A stretch of 64,000 nucleotides of DNA from Dokdonia sp. Dokd-P16 (GTDB taxonomy: Bacteria; Bacteroidota; Bacteroidia; Flavobacteriales; Flavobacteriaceae): NCBI RefSeq assembly GCF_003095655.1, contig NZ_CP029151.1, forward strand, positions 577,501 to 641,500, written 5' to 3'. Shown one piece after another: positions 20,401-28,113 of the stretch. The position numbers and the translations under genes were made by a program. The notes beneath the pieces are model-generated. The model saw only the letters and a program-made list of their open reading frames with translations. It searched no databases and had not been told where the DNA came from. Within the stretch, counting starts at the first letter, position 1; every line of letters starts with the position of its first letter.

Positions 20401-20572
20401 AAGTATAACTGCAAGAGGTAACAACTTATGGTATAACGCACCTAATGTTCCTAAAGGAACTAATTTTGACCCGAATGTTGCTGGACTTGGTGTTGGTAAC
20501 GGATCAGGATTTGATTACTTAAATGGTCCAAGTGCTAAACAGTACGGTATCAGTGTAAATGCTTCTTTCTAA
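17360..20572 (+). CDS. SusC/RagA-family TonB-linked outer-membrane transporter, pair 3
   Basis: A 1070-aa SusC-type transporter. It has a signal peptide (1-22), a carboxypeptidase-regulatory-like domain (about 25-105, VSGTVTEENGPLPGANVIIK), the TonB-box junction EEVIVTAQGIKREKKALGYA, and a plug with VIIRGLSSF, LFIVDGVPFD and YGSAGRNGVILITTKGG. The barrel ends SVNASF. The N-terminal domain is closer to that of pair 1 at the start of the mature protein, while signal and leader match pair 2, a mosaic that could reflect recombination. The SusD partner follows after 10 nt. Confidence 0.95.
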   Translation: MKTKFSGILTLLLAFVVQVSFAQTTVSGTVTEENGPLPGANVIIKGTSTGTQTDFDGNYSIQASATDVLVFSFVGFTTKEVTVGGQTTINVGLAADNALEEVIVTAQGIKREKKALGYAVSEIASEAIQENPASDVARVLSGKASGVQITSQSGIAGSATNVIIRGLSSFSQSNQALFIVDGVPFDSSTNSNGGFADGNNGSSRFLDLDPNNIESVNVLKGLAASTLYGSAGRNGVILITTKGGSTSSSKNQKSSINVTQSVFFTEIASLPDYQNEYGGGFDQAFGWFFSNWGPSFSPNGPAGYLNDPSGSIDENGTVAHPYSTAAFAADFPEFEGARYEFRPYDSVERFFRTGVNSTTSINAKGGNGDVNYNMNYGRTEETGFTPGNKLSRNAISLGGNAKLSNNFRIAGTLNWTRTNFKTPPVAASGGSGALGDGSSIFGDVFYTPRNVDIQGLPFEDPVTGASRYYRQNNSIQHPLWTVQNAVFSQETNRAFGSANVFYDLSDDLVLNYRFGLDTYSENNVNSQNKGGVGGSTAVQNGIYQTWNNTNNIYDNFLSLSGNYDLTDDIGFSFNVGGTSKFEEFIQNGISSSGQNVFGVLAHFNFNTYNPIEFYRQRNIVGVFAQTSFDYKNLLFVELAARTDWVSNLDVSNRNITYPSASLSFIPTQAFPGLKGENGKGLNYLKLRAGYGTSAGFATNYPVAQTLVLDTQAFQNSDGENVVSNTTSTTLGNPNLKPERVDEIEIGLETKFFDNRVTLDVSAYTRSTVDLIVNQPLDPASGFTNTSTNIGEIQTKGIEADLGVNIFRAADENGFSWNSSVNFTTNTSEVKDLGNTDTEEIVFAGFSNRGNAARVGEVLGVMVGSTIARDDAGNFIVGSDGSYIENTENSIIGNPLPDFTTNFINSFSYKNFTLGIQVNWTQGGDIYTETIAALLGRGLTTDIGDRENTYILPGVREDGTTNTIQINNSDYYFSNLFAAPDETKVYDATVVRLQELSFGYSLPQKFLEKTPFGSISITARGNNLWYNAPNVPKGTNFDPNVAGLGVGNGSGFDYLNGPSAKQYGISVNASF

Positions 20573-20582
20573 AAAAAATATT

Positions 20583-22232
20583 ATGAAAAAAAACACAATT
20601 AAATATAACATCTTCTTCATGTTATTGGCATTGGTAGGTTTTACATCATGTGAAACTATCGAGCTTGACCTAACAGAAGATCCTTTATCAGTTGGGCCAG
20701 ACTCAGCAGACCCACAATTACTATTGAATCAAATTCAGATTGATTTTGCATTTTTCGCAGAAACAAGTGGAGATTTAGGTTCTCAAGTAACGCGTATAGA
20801 TCATCTATTTGGTCGTCAATACTTAGCCGCTTACGGACCAACATCTTTTGACCGTCTTTGGAGTAGAGCGTATCGCGACATACTTGCTGACATTCGTATT
20901 ATGAATCCTCTGGCTGAAGAAGCAGGACTTTCTAAGAATGTTGGAATAGGGCAATTTATAGAAGCTTATACAATTGTTACTCTTGTTGATTTATTTGGTG
21001 ATGTACCATATTCAGAAGCTATTGATGCAACTAATATTAATCCTGTGGCAGATGATGATGCAGAATTATATGATAGAGCAATTGTTTTATTAGATAATGC
21101 TATTGCAAACTTTAATACAGCTGGTCCTGATCCTGATACTGATTTTTATTACAATAACAATTTTGATAACTGGATTAAGGCTGCTAATACGTTGAAAATG
21201 AAAATCTACTTATCAAGTAGATTAGTAAATACTGATGCTGCCGCTGCATTCAACGCTATAGTATCTTCTGGAGACTTTATTAGCGACAATTCTGAGGATT
21301 TACAATTTTCTTTTGGATCAAACGAAGTATCTCCTGACACACGTCACCCAGATTATGCAGCTCAATACACTGGACAAGGTGGAGGAGCTTACCAATCGAA
21401 CTGGTTAATGAACCAGATGAACTCTTCTAATGACACGAGAATAAGATATTACTTTTACCGTCAAAATGCTATGACACCTGGAGCTGATGGAGAAGATCCT
21501 TCTCTTGAAACTTTGGCATGTTCTGCTACTCTAGCACCACCTCACTATGATGGATTTACTTTTTGTTATTTATCTGACGGATACTGGGGAAGAGATTCAG
21601 GAGACGATGGAGGTATTCCTCCAGATGGATTACTAAGAACAGCATACGGAGTTTATCCTACTGGTGGTCAATTTGACGACGACACTTTTGGAAATATCGC
21701 TCAAGGTTCTGGTGGTGGTGGAGCTGGAATACAGCCTATTTTACTTGCATCTTCTGTTGATTTTTATAGAGCTGAATTTGCACTTATAGGTGGACAGTTA
21801 CCAGAAGCTAGTAACTTCGTTAGAAGTGGTATCACAAAATCCATTGCAAAAGTTCAAGCATTTGGAGATTTAGACACCAATGCAAACCTTGCATCTTTTG
21901 CTCCAAGCGCTAGTGACAATGCATTATTCATAAACGACATTGTTGCCTCTTTTGATGCAAATAACACTGAAGGACGTTTCAACATTTTAGGTGAGCAATT
22001 TTTTGTTTCATTATTTGGAAATGGAATGGATGCATACAACTTTTACCGTCGTACTGGATTCCCTAGTACTCTTCAACCAAACATTGAAGCAAATCCAGGA
22101 GCATTCATACGTTCTATGTTGTACCCACAAAGTTATGCAGCTACAAATTCTAACGCACAACAGAAACCTGATCAAACGGTACAGGTATTTTGGGACACGA
22201 ATCCTGCTTCAGGCTTCCCATTATCTAATTAA
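20583..22232 (+). CDS. SusD-like nutrient-binding lipoprotein, pair 3
   Basis: A 549-aa lipoprotein of the SusD-like_2 type. The ATG at 20583 is preferred over one 24 nt upstream, which overlaps susC, because it gives a compact signal peptide with lipobox VGFTSC. Typical segments are the early DPQLLLNQIQIDFAFF and the helical TLVDLFGDVPYSEAIDATN, plus the C-terminal DAYNFYRRTGFPSTLQP. A glycine-rich insert GSGGGGAGIQ lies near residue 380. It sits between its SusC and a large lipoprotein. Confidence 0.92.
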   Translation: MKKNTIKYNIFFMLLALVGFTSCETIELDLTEDPLSVGPDSADPQLLLNQIQIDFAFFAETSGDLGSQVTRIDHLFGRQYLAAYGPTSFDRLWSRAYRDILADIRIMNPLAEEAGLSKNVGIGQFIEAYTIVTLVDLFGDVPYSEAIDATNINPVADDDAELYDRAIVLLDNAIANFNTAGPDPDTDFYYNNNFDNWIKAANTLKMKIYLSSRLVNTDAAAAFNAIVSSGDFISDNSEDLQFSFGSNEVSPDTRHPDYAAQYTGQGGGAYQSNWLMNQMNSSNDTRIRYYFYRQNAMTPGADGEDPSLETLACSATLAPPHYDGFTFCYLSDGYWGRDSGDDGGIPPDGLLRTAYGVYPTGGQFDDDTFGNIAQGSGGGGAGIQPILLASSVDFYRAEFALIGGQLPEASNFVRSGITKSIAKVQAFGDLDTNANLASFAPSASDNALFINDIVASFDANNTEGRFNILGEQFFVSLFGNGMDAYNFYRRTGFPSTLQPNIEANPGAFIRSMLYPQSYAATNSNAQQKPDQTVQVFWDTNPASGFPLSN

Positions 22233-22245
22233 ATAAAAACTTACA

Positions 22246-23742
22246 ATGAAAAAAATAAATAGAATATTTCAAGCGTCATTGATAGGCTTGTTACTTTTCT
22301 CCTGTTCTGCAGACGATATTGTAACCGATCAAATTCAAGCCGATGTAACAAACGGAGCTTTCGCAAGAATTATTGAAGAGTTTGGAGTAGCATCAAACGC
22401 CACTTCTACTTCAATCACATTTGATAAGGATGGAACTGCAAATCCTTTTACACTTTCTAGTACCGATGAAGCTATTGGAACTGTTGAATCTGAAGTTTTT
22501 TCTGTAGGATTAGAGTTAACTGATAACCAAGAAGGAGCTTTAATAGAATCTATAGATGTATTTGTATCTTTTGAAGATCGTACTATCTTAGACGGTGAAA
22601 CAGAAGATTTTTCAACTACTGAAAGTTTTGTAAAATCAATTCCTGCATCTGAGTTTACTACTACTGTAAATGGTCTTCCTTTTGCGTTAATTACTCTTAA
22701 TGAGGCAGAACTATTCCCTGGAGTAGACGTAGTAACGGCAATTTCTAATGATCGCGCTGTAGTCCGCATGGCTCTTAACTTAACAGATGGTAGAACATTT
22801 AGTGTAAATGACACCAATGCTAACGTTGGAGGTCTTGGAACTTTCTACAACTCACCTTTTCAATTCTTTGTAGTTGTAGATTCATTAGTTGACATTGTAT
22901 TATCTGATGCCTCACCTGCCTCTTTTAATGAGGTAAATGTAGGCGCTGGTGCTCCAAATACGGGTTATGCAGAAAATGTAGAAATCATTGATCCACTTAT
23001 GCAGTTTGATTCTGTAGATGTATTTTTAAAATTAGTTGATAATAGTACATTATTACCTACAGATAATGACGTATCGTTTTCTGAAATACTATTAGAAACT
23101 GTTTCTGCCACAGACTTCACAGTTAATGCAGATGGGAACCTAGCGAGAGATTTTGCTTATGACCTTACTACTGTATTAAACGGTATTGATCTAGCGGATT
23201 TGAAAATTGGTGATACGTTTGTTATTCGATACAATGTAAATCTTGCAGATGGAAGCTCACTATCAGCTAACAATGCTCCTTTTGAATCGACAATACCTGT
23301 ATTAGAATGTTCAGCTCCTCCACTAGAAGATATCACTTATTTTACGGGTGATTATCAGATGGAGCAAACTGACGGGGTTGATCCTTTCTTCCCTAACTAT
23401 GGATTAGCATTTGACTCTCAAGTTATAACAGTGACAAATCCAGACGGTGATAATGGACGATTTTTCAACTTTTCATACTTCCCAACAGCATTTGGAAGTC
23501 CATATTTCATGGAATTAGATTTAATATGTGATTTTATGTTATTCACTACTGATATTGTCCCAGGAAACGGAACTTTAGGTTGTGGTGATGGATCTATTAC
23601 TGCTACAGAAAATCCTGCTTTGCCTTCAACTTTTGATTTAAATGATGATAGTGTTATTATTCTTAATGTACTTGATTTTGCTAATGACGCTGGTTGTGGA
23701 ACAGGATCTGCACCTGTTCAAGTTACTTTGACAAAGCTATAA
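22246..23742 (+). CDS. Lipoprotein in SusE/F position, pair 3
   Basis: A 498-aa lipoprotein (lipobox LLLFSC, Cys about residue 20), 13 nt after the susD-like gene. Two related beta-sandwich segments are visible: one around residues 105-215 (VDVFVSFEDRT ... LTDGRTFSVND) and one around 255-350 (VDVFLKLVDNS ... LADGSSLSANN), which suggests an internal duplication. The C-terminal third has several cysteines (LECSA, LICDF, LGCGDG, AGCGTG). I do not recognise the family. By position it is a surface accessory of the third transporter. Confidence 0.7.
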   Translation: MKKINRIFQASLIGLLLFSCSADDIVTDQIQADVTNGAFARIIEEFGVASNATSTSITFDKDGTANPFTLSSTDEAIGTVESEVFSVGLELTDNQEGALIESIDVFVSFEDRTILDGETEDFSTTESFVKSIPASEFTTTVNGLPFALITLNEAELFPGVDVVTAISNDRAVVRMALNLTDGRTFSVNDTNANVGGLGTFYNSPFQFFVVVDSLVDIVLSDASPASFNEVNVGAGAPNTGYAENVEIIDPLMQFDSVDVFLKLVDNSTLLPTDNDVSFSEILLETVSATDFTVNADGNLARDFAYDLTTVLNGIDLADLKIGDTFVIRYNVNLADGSSLSANNAPFESTIPVLECSAPPLEDITYFTGDYQMEQTDGVDPFFPNYGLAFDSQVITVTNPDGDNGRFFNFSYFPTAFGSPYFMELDLICDFMLFTTDIVPGNGTLGCGDGSITATENPALPSTFDLNDDSVIILNVLDFANDAGCGTGSAPVQVTLTKL

Positions 23743-23772
23743 TTGATAGACAATTCTTTTGATTAATTTATT

Positions 23773-23805
23773 AATGCCGTCTACTTAACTGTAGACGGCA
23801 TTTTT
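23773..23805 (+). terminator. Intrinsic terminator after SusCD locus 3
   Basis: A 12-bp stem, aatgccgtctac / gtagacggcatt, with a 6-nt loop and a T run. Confidence 0.9.
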
Positions 23806-23955
23806 ACTTAATAGAAATCCTATAACGCTCCATTCAACACAACAAAATAATACTCTTACAACGAAAATGACATAATTCATTTAACTTGTAATTCTCAATA
23901 TATTATACTTATGTCCTCCTATTACACTCTAATTAGATTATTAAGTCCAAATAAA

Positions 23956-25608
23956 ATGTATCGACTCAACTATGTTATCATTATAACAGCTCTTTTTGCA
24001 ACTCATTATCTCACATCACAAAATACAATAGGTACAGTTTTAAATACGCCACAAGCATTTGATGGCTTAACGCTTATCACCCCAAACTCCAATGAAATTC
24101 CTAATTTCACCTATTTAATAAATAATTGTGGTGAAATAGTTAATCAATGGGAAAGTGACTTTAAAGGACAGGGCGCAGATATCATAACTACTACAGGAGA
24201 TTTGTACAGAGGTGCTTTTGACGACAATTCGACCTTAAACTATGCTGGAAATAACGGACGACTTGAACGTTACAATTGGGATGGTGACTTAACTTGGAGC
24301 CTTACTTATTCTGAAGAAAACTTTAGCTTTCATCACGACTATTATGTTCTCGATAATGGCAACATTCTTTTATTAGTTGCTGAGCGTAAAGGATTAGAAG
24401 CAGCCATAGATGCAGGACGTGATCCATCTACACTTATTCAAGATGACTTATACACAGAAAAAATAATTGAAATAGAACCTATCAACGAAAACGACTTTAA
24501 TATTGTTTGGGAATGGGATTTTTGGGATCATCTGATTCAAAATTTTGATTCTACTAAAAATAATTTTGGTGTAATTTCTGAACATCCCGAGAAACTTAAC
24601 ATCAACTTTGTGGGTTTAAGTAATAATATAGCAGATTGGATTCACCTGAACTCAATTGACTACAATAAAGATGTCGATCAGATATTAATAAGCTCTAGAT
24701 TCACAAGTGAATTTTACATTATAGACCATTCTACAAATTCTACGGAGGCTAGCGGCAGTTTTGGAGGTAATTCAAACAAGGGAGGAGATTTTCTATATCG
24801 ATGGGGAAATCCTCAAGCTTATAATCAAGGAAATGAAGAAAACCAACAACTCTTTGGACAACATAGCGTTCATTGGACAAACAGTACGAACGAAAATTTT
24901 GGGAAAATTCTTTTATTCAATAACGGATTAACACGAGGATATTCTAATGTAGTACTTATAGATACTCCGGACACAGATGATAATGGTAATTATCCAATAA
25001 TTCCAAATGAAGCCTTTCTTCCATTAAACTTAAATATAGTATATGAAGCAAATCCAAAACAGGATTTCTTTGCACCATTCCTGTCCAGCGCATATGAACT
25101 AGAAAACGGAAATTTTTTAATAAATAATGGACCAATAGGAGAAACTTTTGAAGTAGATAGTCAGGGCCTTAAAGTTTGGAGTTATATATCCCCAATAACT
25201 GTAACCAATGGCACGTTATCTCAGGGAGATAGCCCACCAGGAATAAATGCTCGTTTTTTTAGAACTAGAAAATACATACTAGATTATGAAGGATTTGAAG
25301 GGAGAGATTTAACATCCTCAGGTTACTTAGAAAACAACCCACAGCCAGAAAACTGCGATACACTATCTACTCCTATGGTTAAAGATTCGACTAATTTGTC
25401 TAAGCTATACCCTAACCCTACCAATGGCAGCTTTGTTATAGAAAGTTTTAATGAAATCTTATCTACACAAGTATATAATTTACAAGGGAGATTAATCATT
25501 TCTTCTAATAAAAATCAACTAGATCTCACAAACTATGCGGACGGAATTTATATAGTCGTTATCAAAACGTCTAATGAAACAGAACGTATTAAATTAATAA
25601 AAAAATAA
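23956..25608 (+). CDS. Secreted arylsulfotransferase-family protein with type IX sorting domain
   Basis: A protein of about 550 aa resembling the arylsulfotransferase (ASST) beta-propeller family, which moves sulfate between phenolic compounds. Residues matching the catalytic set of the enterobacterial enzyme are visible: FHHDYY (His126/127), DWIHLNS (His230), SSRF (Arg248) and FGQHSVHW (His303, the sulfohistidine position). The last ~75 residues form a type IX secretion type-A sorting domain (KLYPNPTNGSF ... ADGIYIVVIKT ... IKLIKK). The start at 23956 gives a clean signal peptide (MYRLNYVIIITALFATHY); an ATG at 23911 would add 15 residues. It is its own unit after the SusCD locus 3 terminator. 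Enzyme activity is inferred. Confidence 0.8.
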   Translation: MYRLNYVIIITALFATHYLTSQNTIGTVLNTPQAFDGLTLITPNSNEIPNFTYLINNCGEIVNQWESDFKGQGADIITTTGDLYRGAFDDNSTLNYAGNNGRLERYNWDGDLTWSLTYSEENFSFHHDYYVLDNGNILLLVAERKGLEAAIDAGRDPSTLIQDDLYTEKIIEIEPINENDFNIVWEWDFWDHLIQNFDSTKNNFGVISEHPEKLNINFVGLSNNIADWIHLNSIDYNKDVDQILISSRFTSEFYIIDHSTNSTEASGSFGGNSNKGGDFLYRWGNPQAYNQGNEENQQLFGQHSVHWTNSTNENFGKILLFNNGLTRGYSNVVLIDTPDTDDNGNYPIIPNEAFLPLNLNIVYEANPKQDFFAPFLSSAYELENGNFLINNGPIGETFEVDSQGLKVWSYISPITVTNGTLSQGDSPPGINARFFRTRKYILDYEGFEGRDLTSSGYLENNPQPENCDTLSTPMVKDSTNLSKLYPNPTNGSFVIESFNEILSTQVYNLQGRLIISSNKNQLDLTNYADGIYIVVIKTSNETERIKLIKK

Positions 25609-25710
25609 TATCACATTATCTTTAATAATTATAAATTATTGATATTCAATATTTTGAATTTATTAGGCACAATTATTGATTACTTTATTCACTCATTAAA
25701 ACCACTCATT

Positions 25711-26421
25711 ATGAAAATTATCATTTTATCCGCTTCTTTTTTATTTTTAGGTTTATCTAGTAGTAAAGCAGTTTCACAAATTGTTACTTCTAAAACACAA
25801 ACTGGATTTTCTGCTCAAGCTAGACAATATAACACACTACAAATTCAGCGCATTATTGCATCTGCAAATGAGTTTCCCGATTTAAAAGAAATACAAGGAT
25901 CTCCATACTACACTGAAAATTTTGTTATGAGCAATATTTCTTTAGATGATAAAGTTCTCGATAGAGAATTGACAAGGTATAATGCCTATTCAGATGAAAT
26001 GGAAATACCTGGTCCTGGTGAGGAAACACTTGCTATCTTAAAATTTGAAGGTCAAACTATTTTAACTCCAGAAGTAAAGTTTACCTGTCGAAAAAAAATA
26101 GGTGATAATCTTGGATACTATATTTTACATGGCTCAGCAGATGACGTTGAAATTTTGGAATCAATAGAAAAAGTTTACGACCAGGGTCGCAAGGCGCAAA
26201 CAAGTCTAGAAAGAGAAGTGCCAGCTTCATTCAAGGAGAGGAATAAATATTTTCTATTTGATACTAAAGCAAATAAAATGACAGAGATTAAATTGTCTTC
26301 AAAAAGAAAACTTAGTAATGAACTACAGAAAATAAGACCAGAATGGAAAGAATCTGTAGCCGAGTATAATAACAAAATTAAAACTCCATCAGACTTAATA
26401 CAAGCACTAAATAGGAGATAA
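25711..26421 (+). CDS. Exported protein of unknown function
   Basis: A 236-aa protein with a signal peptide MKIIILSASFLFLGLSSSKA (1-20, cleavage near VSQ). The ATG at 25711 is preferred to an in-frame ATG 72 nt upstream because the signal peptide begins there. The mature part is mixed alpha/beta, charged and lysine-rich toward the C-terminus, with one cysteine. I recognise no family. It follows the sulfotransferase-like gene by about 100 nt and is followed by a hairpin, so it may share a transcript with it. Confidence 0.65.
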   Translation: MKIIILSASFLFLGLSSSKAVSQIVTSKTQTGFSAQARQYNTLQIQRIIASANEFPDLKEIQGSPYYTENFVMSNISLDDKVLDRELTRYNAYSDEMEIPGPGEETLAILKFEGQTILTPEVKFTCRKKIGDNLGYYILHGSADDVEILESIEKVYDQGRKAQTSLEREVPASFKERNKYFLFDTKANKMTEIKLSSKRKLSNELQKIRPEWKESVAEYNNKIKTPSDLIQALNRR

Positions 26422-26458
26422 CTACAATTATTATAAAGACAAAGTACATAAACTTAAC

Positions 26459-26490
26459 TAAGTCCAGTGAACACTAATTCACTGGACTTA
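26459..26490. terminator. Perfect hairpin, probable weak terminator
   Basis: A 12-bp perfect stem, taagtccagtga / tcactggactta, with an 8-nt loop. The following sequence is AT-rich but has no long T run, so termination is likely but not certain. Confidence 0.6.
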
Positions 26491-26564
26491 ATTTATTAAA
26501 TTGCATCTTTCTTATTAAAGTAATAAAATTAACTAGTGGGAGTTTAATCTATTCAAGGACATAA

Positions 26565-27344
26565 ATGTTTACACGTCATAAAAAATCAAATAAATCATTA
26601 TTCACTCTATTAATGATCATAACATTATTTGCATCATGTAAGAATGAAAACAAGACCCTAGATGTAAATACAGATCCTTTAGAGTTATTTGATAAACTAC
26701 TAGACAATTATGGAGGCTCTAAATTTTGGACTAGTACATCGACCTTTAATTATGGAGATATTTATTACACGGCTCTACGTAATAATAATATCCTAGAATC
26801 GTCTATGTCAATTAATGGAGATGGTAAAAATTATTTAGCCACTTACAAAAATGGATTTAGTGAATATTTTATCGATTCTATTCCTCAAAATGACAACAAT
26901 TATAAAAGTATCTTCATAGACTCAAAACTTGATGCATTCATTTATCTTCTATCGATACCTCATTCATTAAGTGGTACTGACGTAGCTCTTAACAATAAAG
27001 ACAACGTATTGATAAAAGGAAAAAGTTATAACGTTTTACATGCTAAATATAAAGTAGACCCAAATCAAACTGGTGATGAGTTCTACCTATATATTGACAC
27101 TGATGAATTAAAAATAAAATTTATAGCATACCACTATAAGCTTTCTGGAGCAATGAACAAGTTTAGAGCATATGACAATTTCAGAATTGAAAATGGAATT
27201 GTTTTTACTGATTATGATGATTACATCTCGTCATCACCAGAAACCCCTCTAGAAGAATTCTACAAATTATTTAATGAAGATAAATTAAAATTAAAAGATA
27301 GTGTTGCTCTTACGAATATAGAAGTGACTCCTACAAAACTTTAA
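26565..27344 (+). CDS. Lipoprotein of unknown function (DUF6503-like)
   Basis: A 259-aa lipoprotein with lipobox TLFASC (Cys about residue 25). The mature N-terminus contains LLDNYGGSKFW, and the body alternates strands as in the LolA-like folds of flavobacterial DUF6503 proteins (YNVLHAKYKVDPNQTGDEFY, then YIDTDELKIKFIAYHYK). The DUF6503 assignment is from general resemblance. It stands alone between a hairpin and the rlmB promoter. Confidence 0.6.
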   Translation: MFTRHKKSNKSLFTLLMIITLFASCKNENKTLDVNTDPLELFDKLLDNYGGSKFWTSTSTFNYGDIYYTALRNNNILESSMSINGDGKNYLATYKNGFSEYFIDSIPQNDNNYKSIFIDSKLDAFIYLLSIPHSLSGTDVALNNKDNVLIKGKSYNVLHAKYKVDPNQTGDEFYLYIDTDELKIKFIAYHYKLSGAMNKFRAYDNFRIENGIVFTDYDDYISSSPETPLEEFYKLFNEDKLKLKDSVALTNIEVTPTKL

Positions 27345-27366
27345 GCAGAAAATGATTATTTAAAAC

Positions 27367-27374
27367 TATCTTTG
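27367..27374 (+). promoter_or_regulatory. -7 box of rlmB, nearly touching the start codon
   Basis: TATCTTTG matches TAnnTTTG fully and ends 4 nt before the rlmB ATG. Initiation at the normal distance would fall on or next to the ATG, giving a leaderless or near-leaderless mRNA. The -33 element is weak. Confidence 0.6.
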
Positions 27375-27378
27375 CACT

Positions 27379-28113
27379 ATGCAAAAAGACCTACAAATCT
27401 TTGGTACTCGTGCCATCATAGAAGCTATACAAGCTGGTAAAGAAATAGATAAAGTTTTCCTTCAAAAAGGACTTCATAATCCTTTATTGAGTGAACTCAA
27501 TACACTCATCAAAAAGAATGGTGTACAGACTTCTCATGTACCTATTGAGAAACTTAATAAGCTGACTCAACAAAATCACCAAGGAGCCATTGCAGTAGTA
27601 AGTGCGATTTCATTTTATGATTTTGAAGAACTTGTAAATGCTGTTGTAGAAACTGAAGCTGCTCCCCTATTTATATTATTGGATCAATTATCTGATGTAA
27701 GAAATTTTGGTGCCATCATACGTACTGCAGAGTGCACTGGTGTACATGGTATTATTATTCCTAAAAAAGGTGGCGCACCGGTAAATGGTGTTGCTATAAA
27801 AACTTCGGCAGGTGCTGCTTTTAATATTCCTATTGCAAAGGTTGATCACATCAAAGATGCTATTTATTACCTACAAGGATCTGGTGTACAAGTAGTGGCT
27901 GCGACTGAAAAGACTGAGACTACTTTATTTGAAACAGACTTTACTTCACCTACCGCTATAGTAATGGGTCGTGAAGATAGTGGTGTATCTCCTGGGGTTC
28001 TCAAAATTGTAGATAAGCAAGCAAAACTCCCTCTTAAAGGCTCTATTGCTTCATTAAATGTATCGGTAGCCTGTGGTGCTTTTCTTTATGAAATAGTTAG
28101 ACAACGCTCATAA
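27379..28113 (+). CDS. rlmB: 23S rRNA (guanosine-2'-O-)-methyltransferase RlmB
   Basis: A 244-aa SpoU/TrmH-family methyltransferase, which 2'-O-methylates a guanosine of 23S rRNA. The N-terminal substrate-binding domain (FGTRAIIEAIQAGKEIDKVF) is followed by the SPOUT domain with motif 1 LLDQLSDVRNFGAIIRTAEC (about 99-118), motif 2 VMGREDSGVSP (about 195-205) and motif 3 LPLKGSIASLNVSVACGAFL (about 216-235). Its 3' end overlaps the convergent rhomboid gene by 6 bp. Confidence 0.93.
   Translation: MQKDLQIFGTRAIIEAIQAGKEIDKVFLQKGLHNPLLSELNTLIKKNGVQTSHVPIEKLNKLTQQNHQGAIAVVSAISFYDFEELVNAVVETEAAPLFILLDQLSDVRNFGAIIRTAECTGVHGIIIPKKGGAPVNGVAIKTSAGAAFNIPIAKVDHIKDAIYYLQGSGVQVVAATEKTETTLFETDFTSPTAIVMGREDSGVSPGVLKIVDKQAKLPLKGSIASLNVSVACGAFLYEIVRQRS

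Noticed and set aside
22335-22817. Long open frame of 160 codons on the minus strand
   Set aside because: It lies wholly inside the locus-3 lipoprotein gene, has Ser/Thr/Val-biased composition typical of an antisense shadow, and shows no domain.
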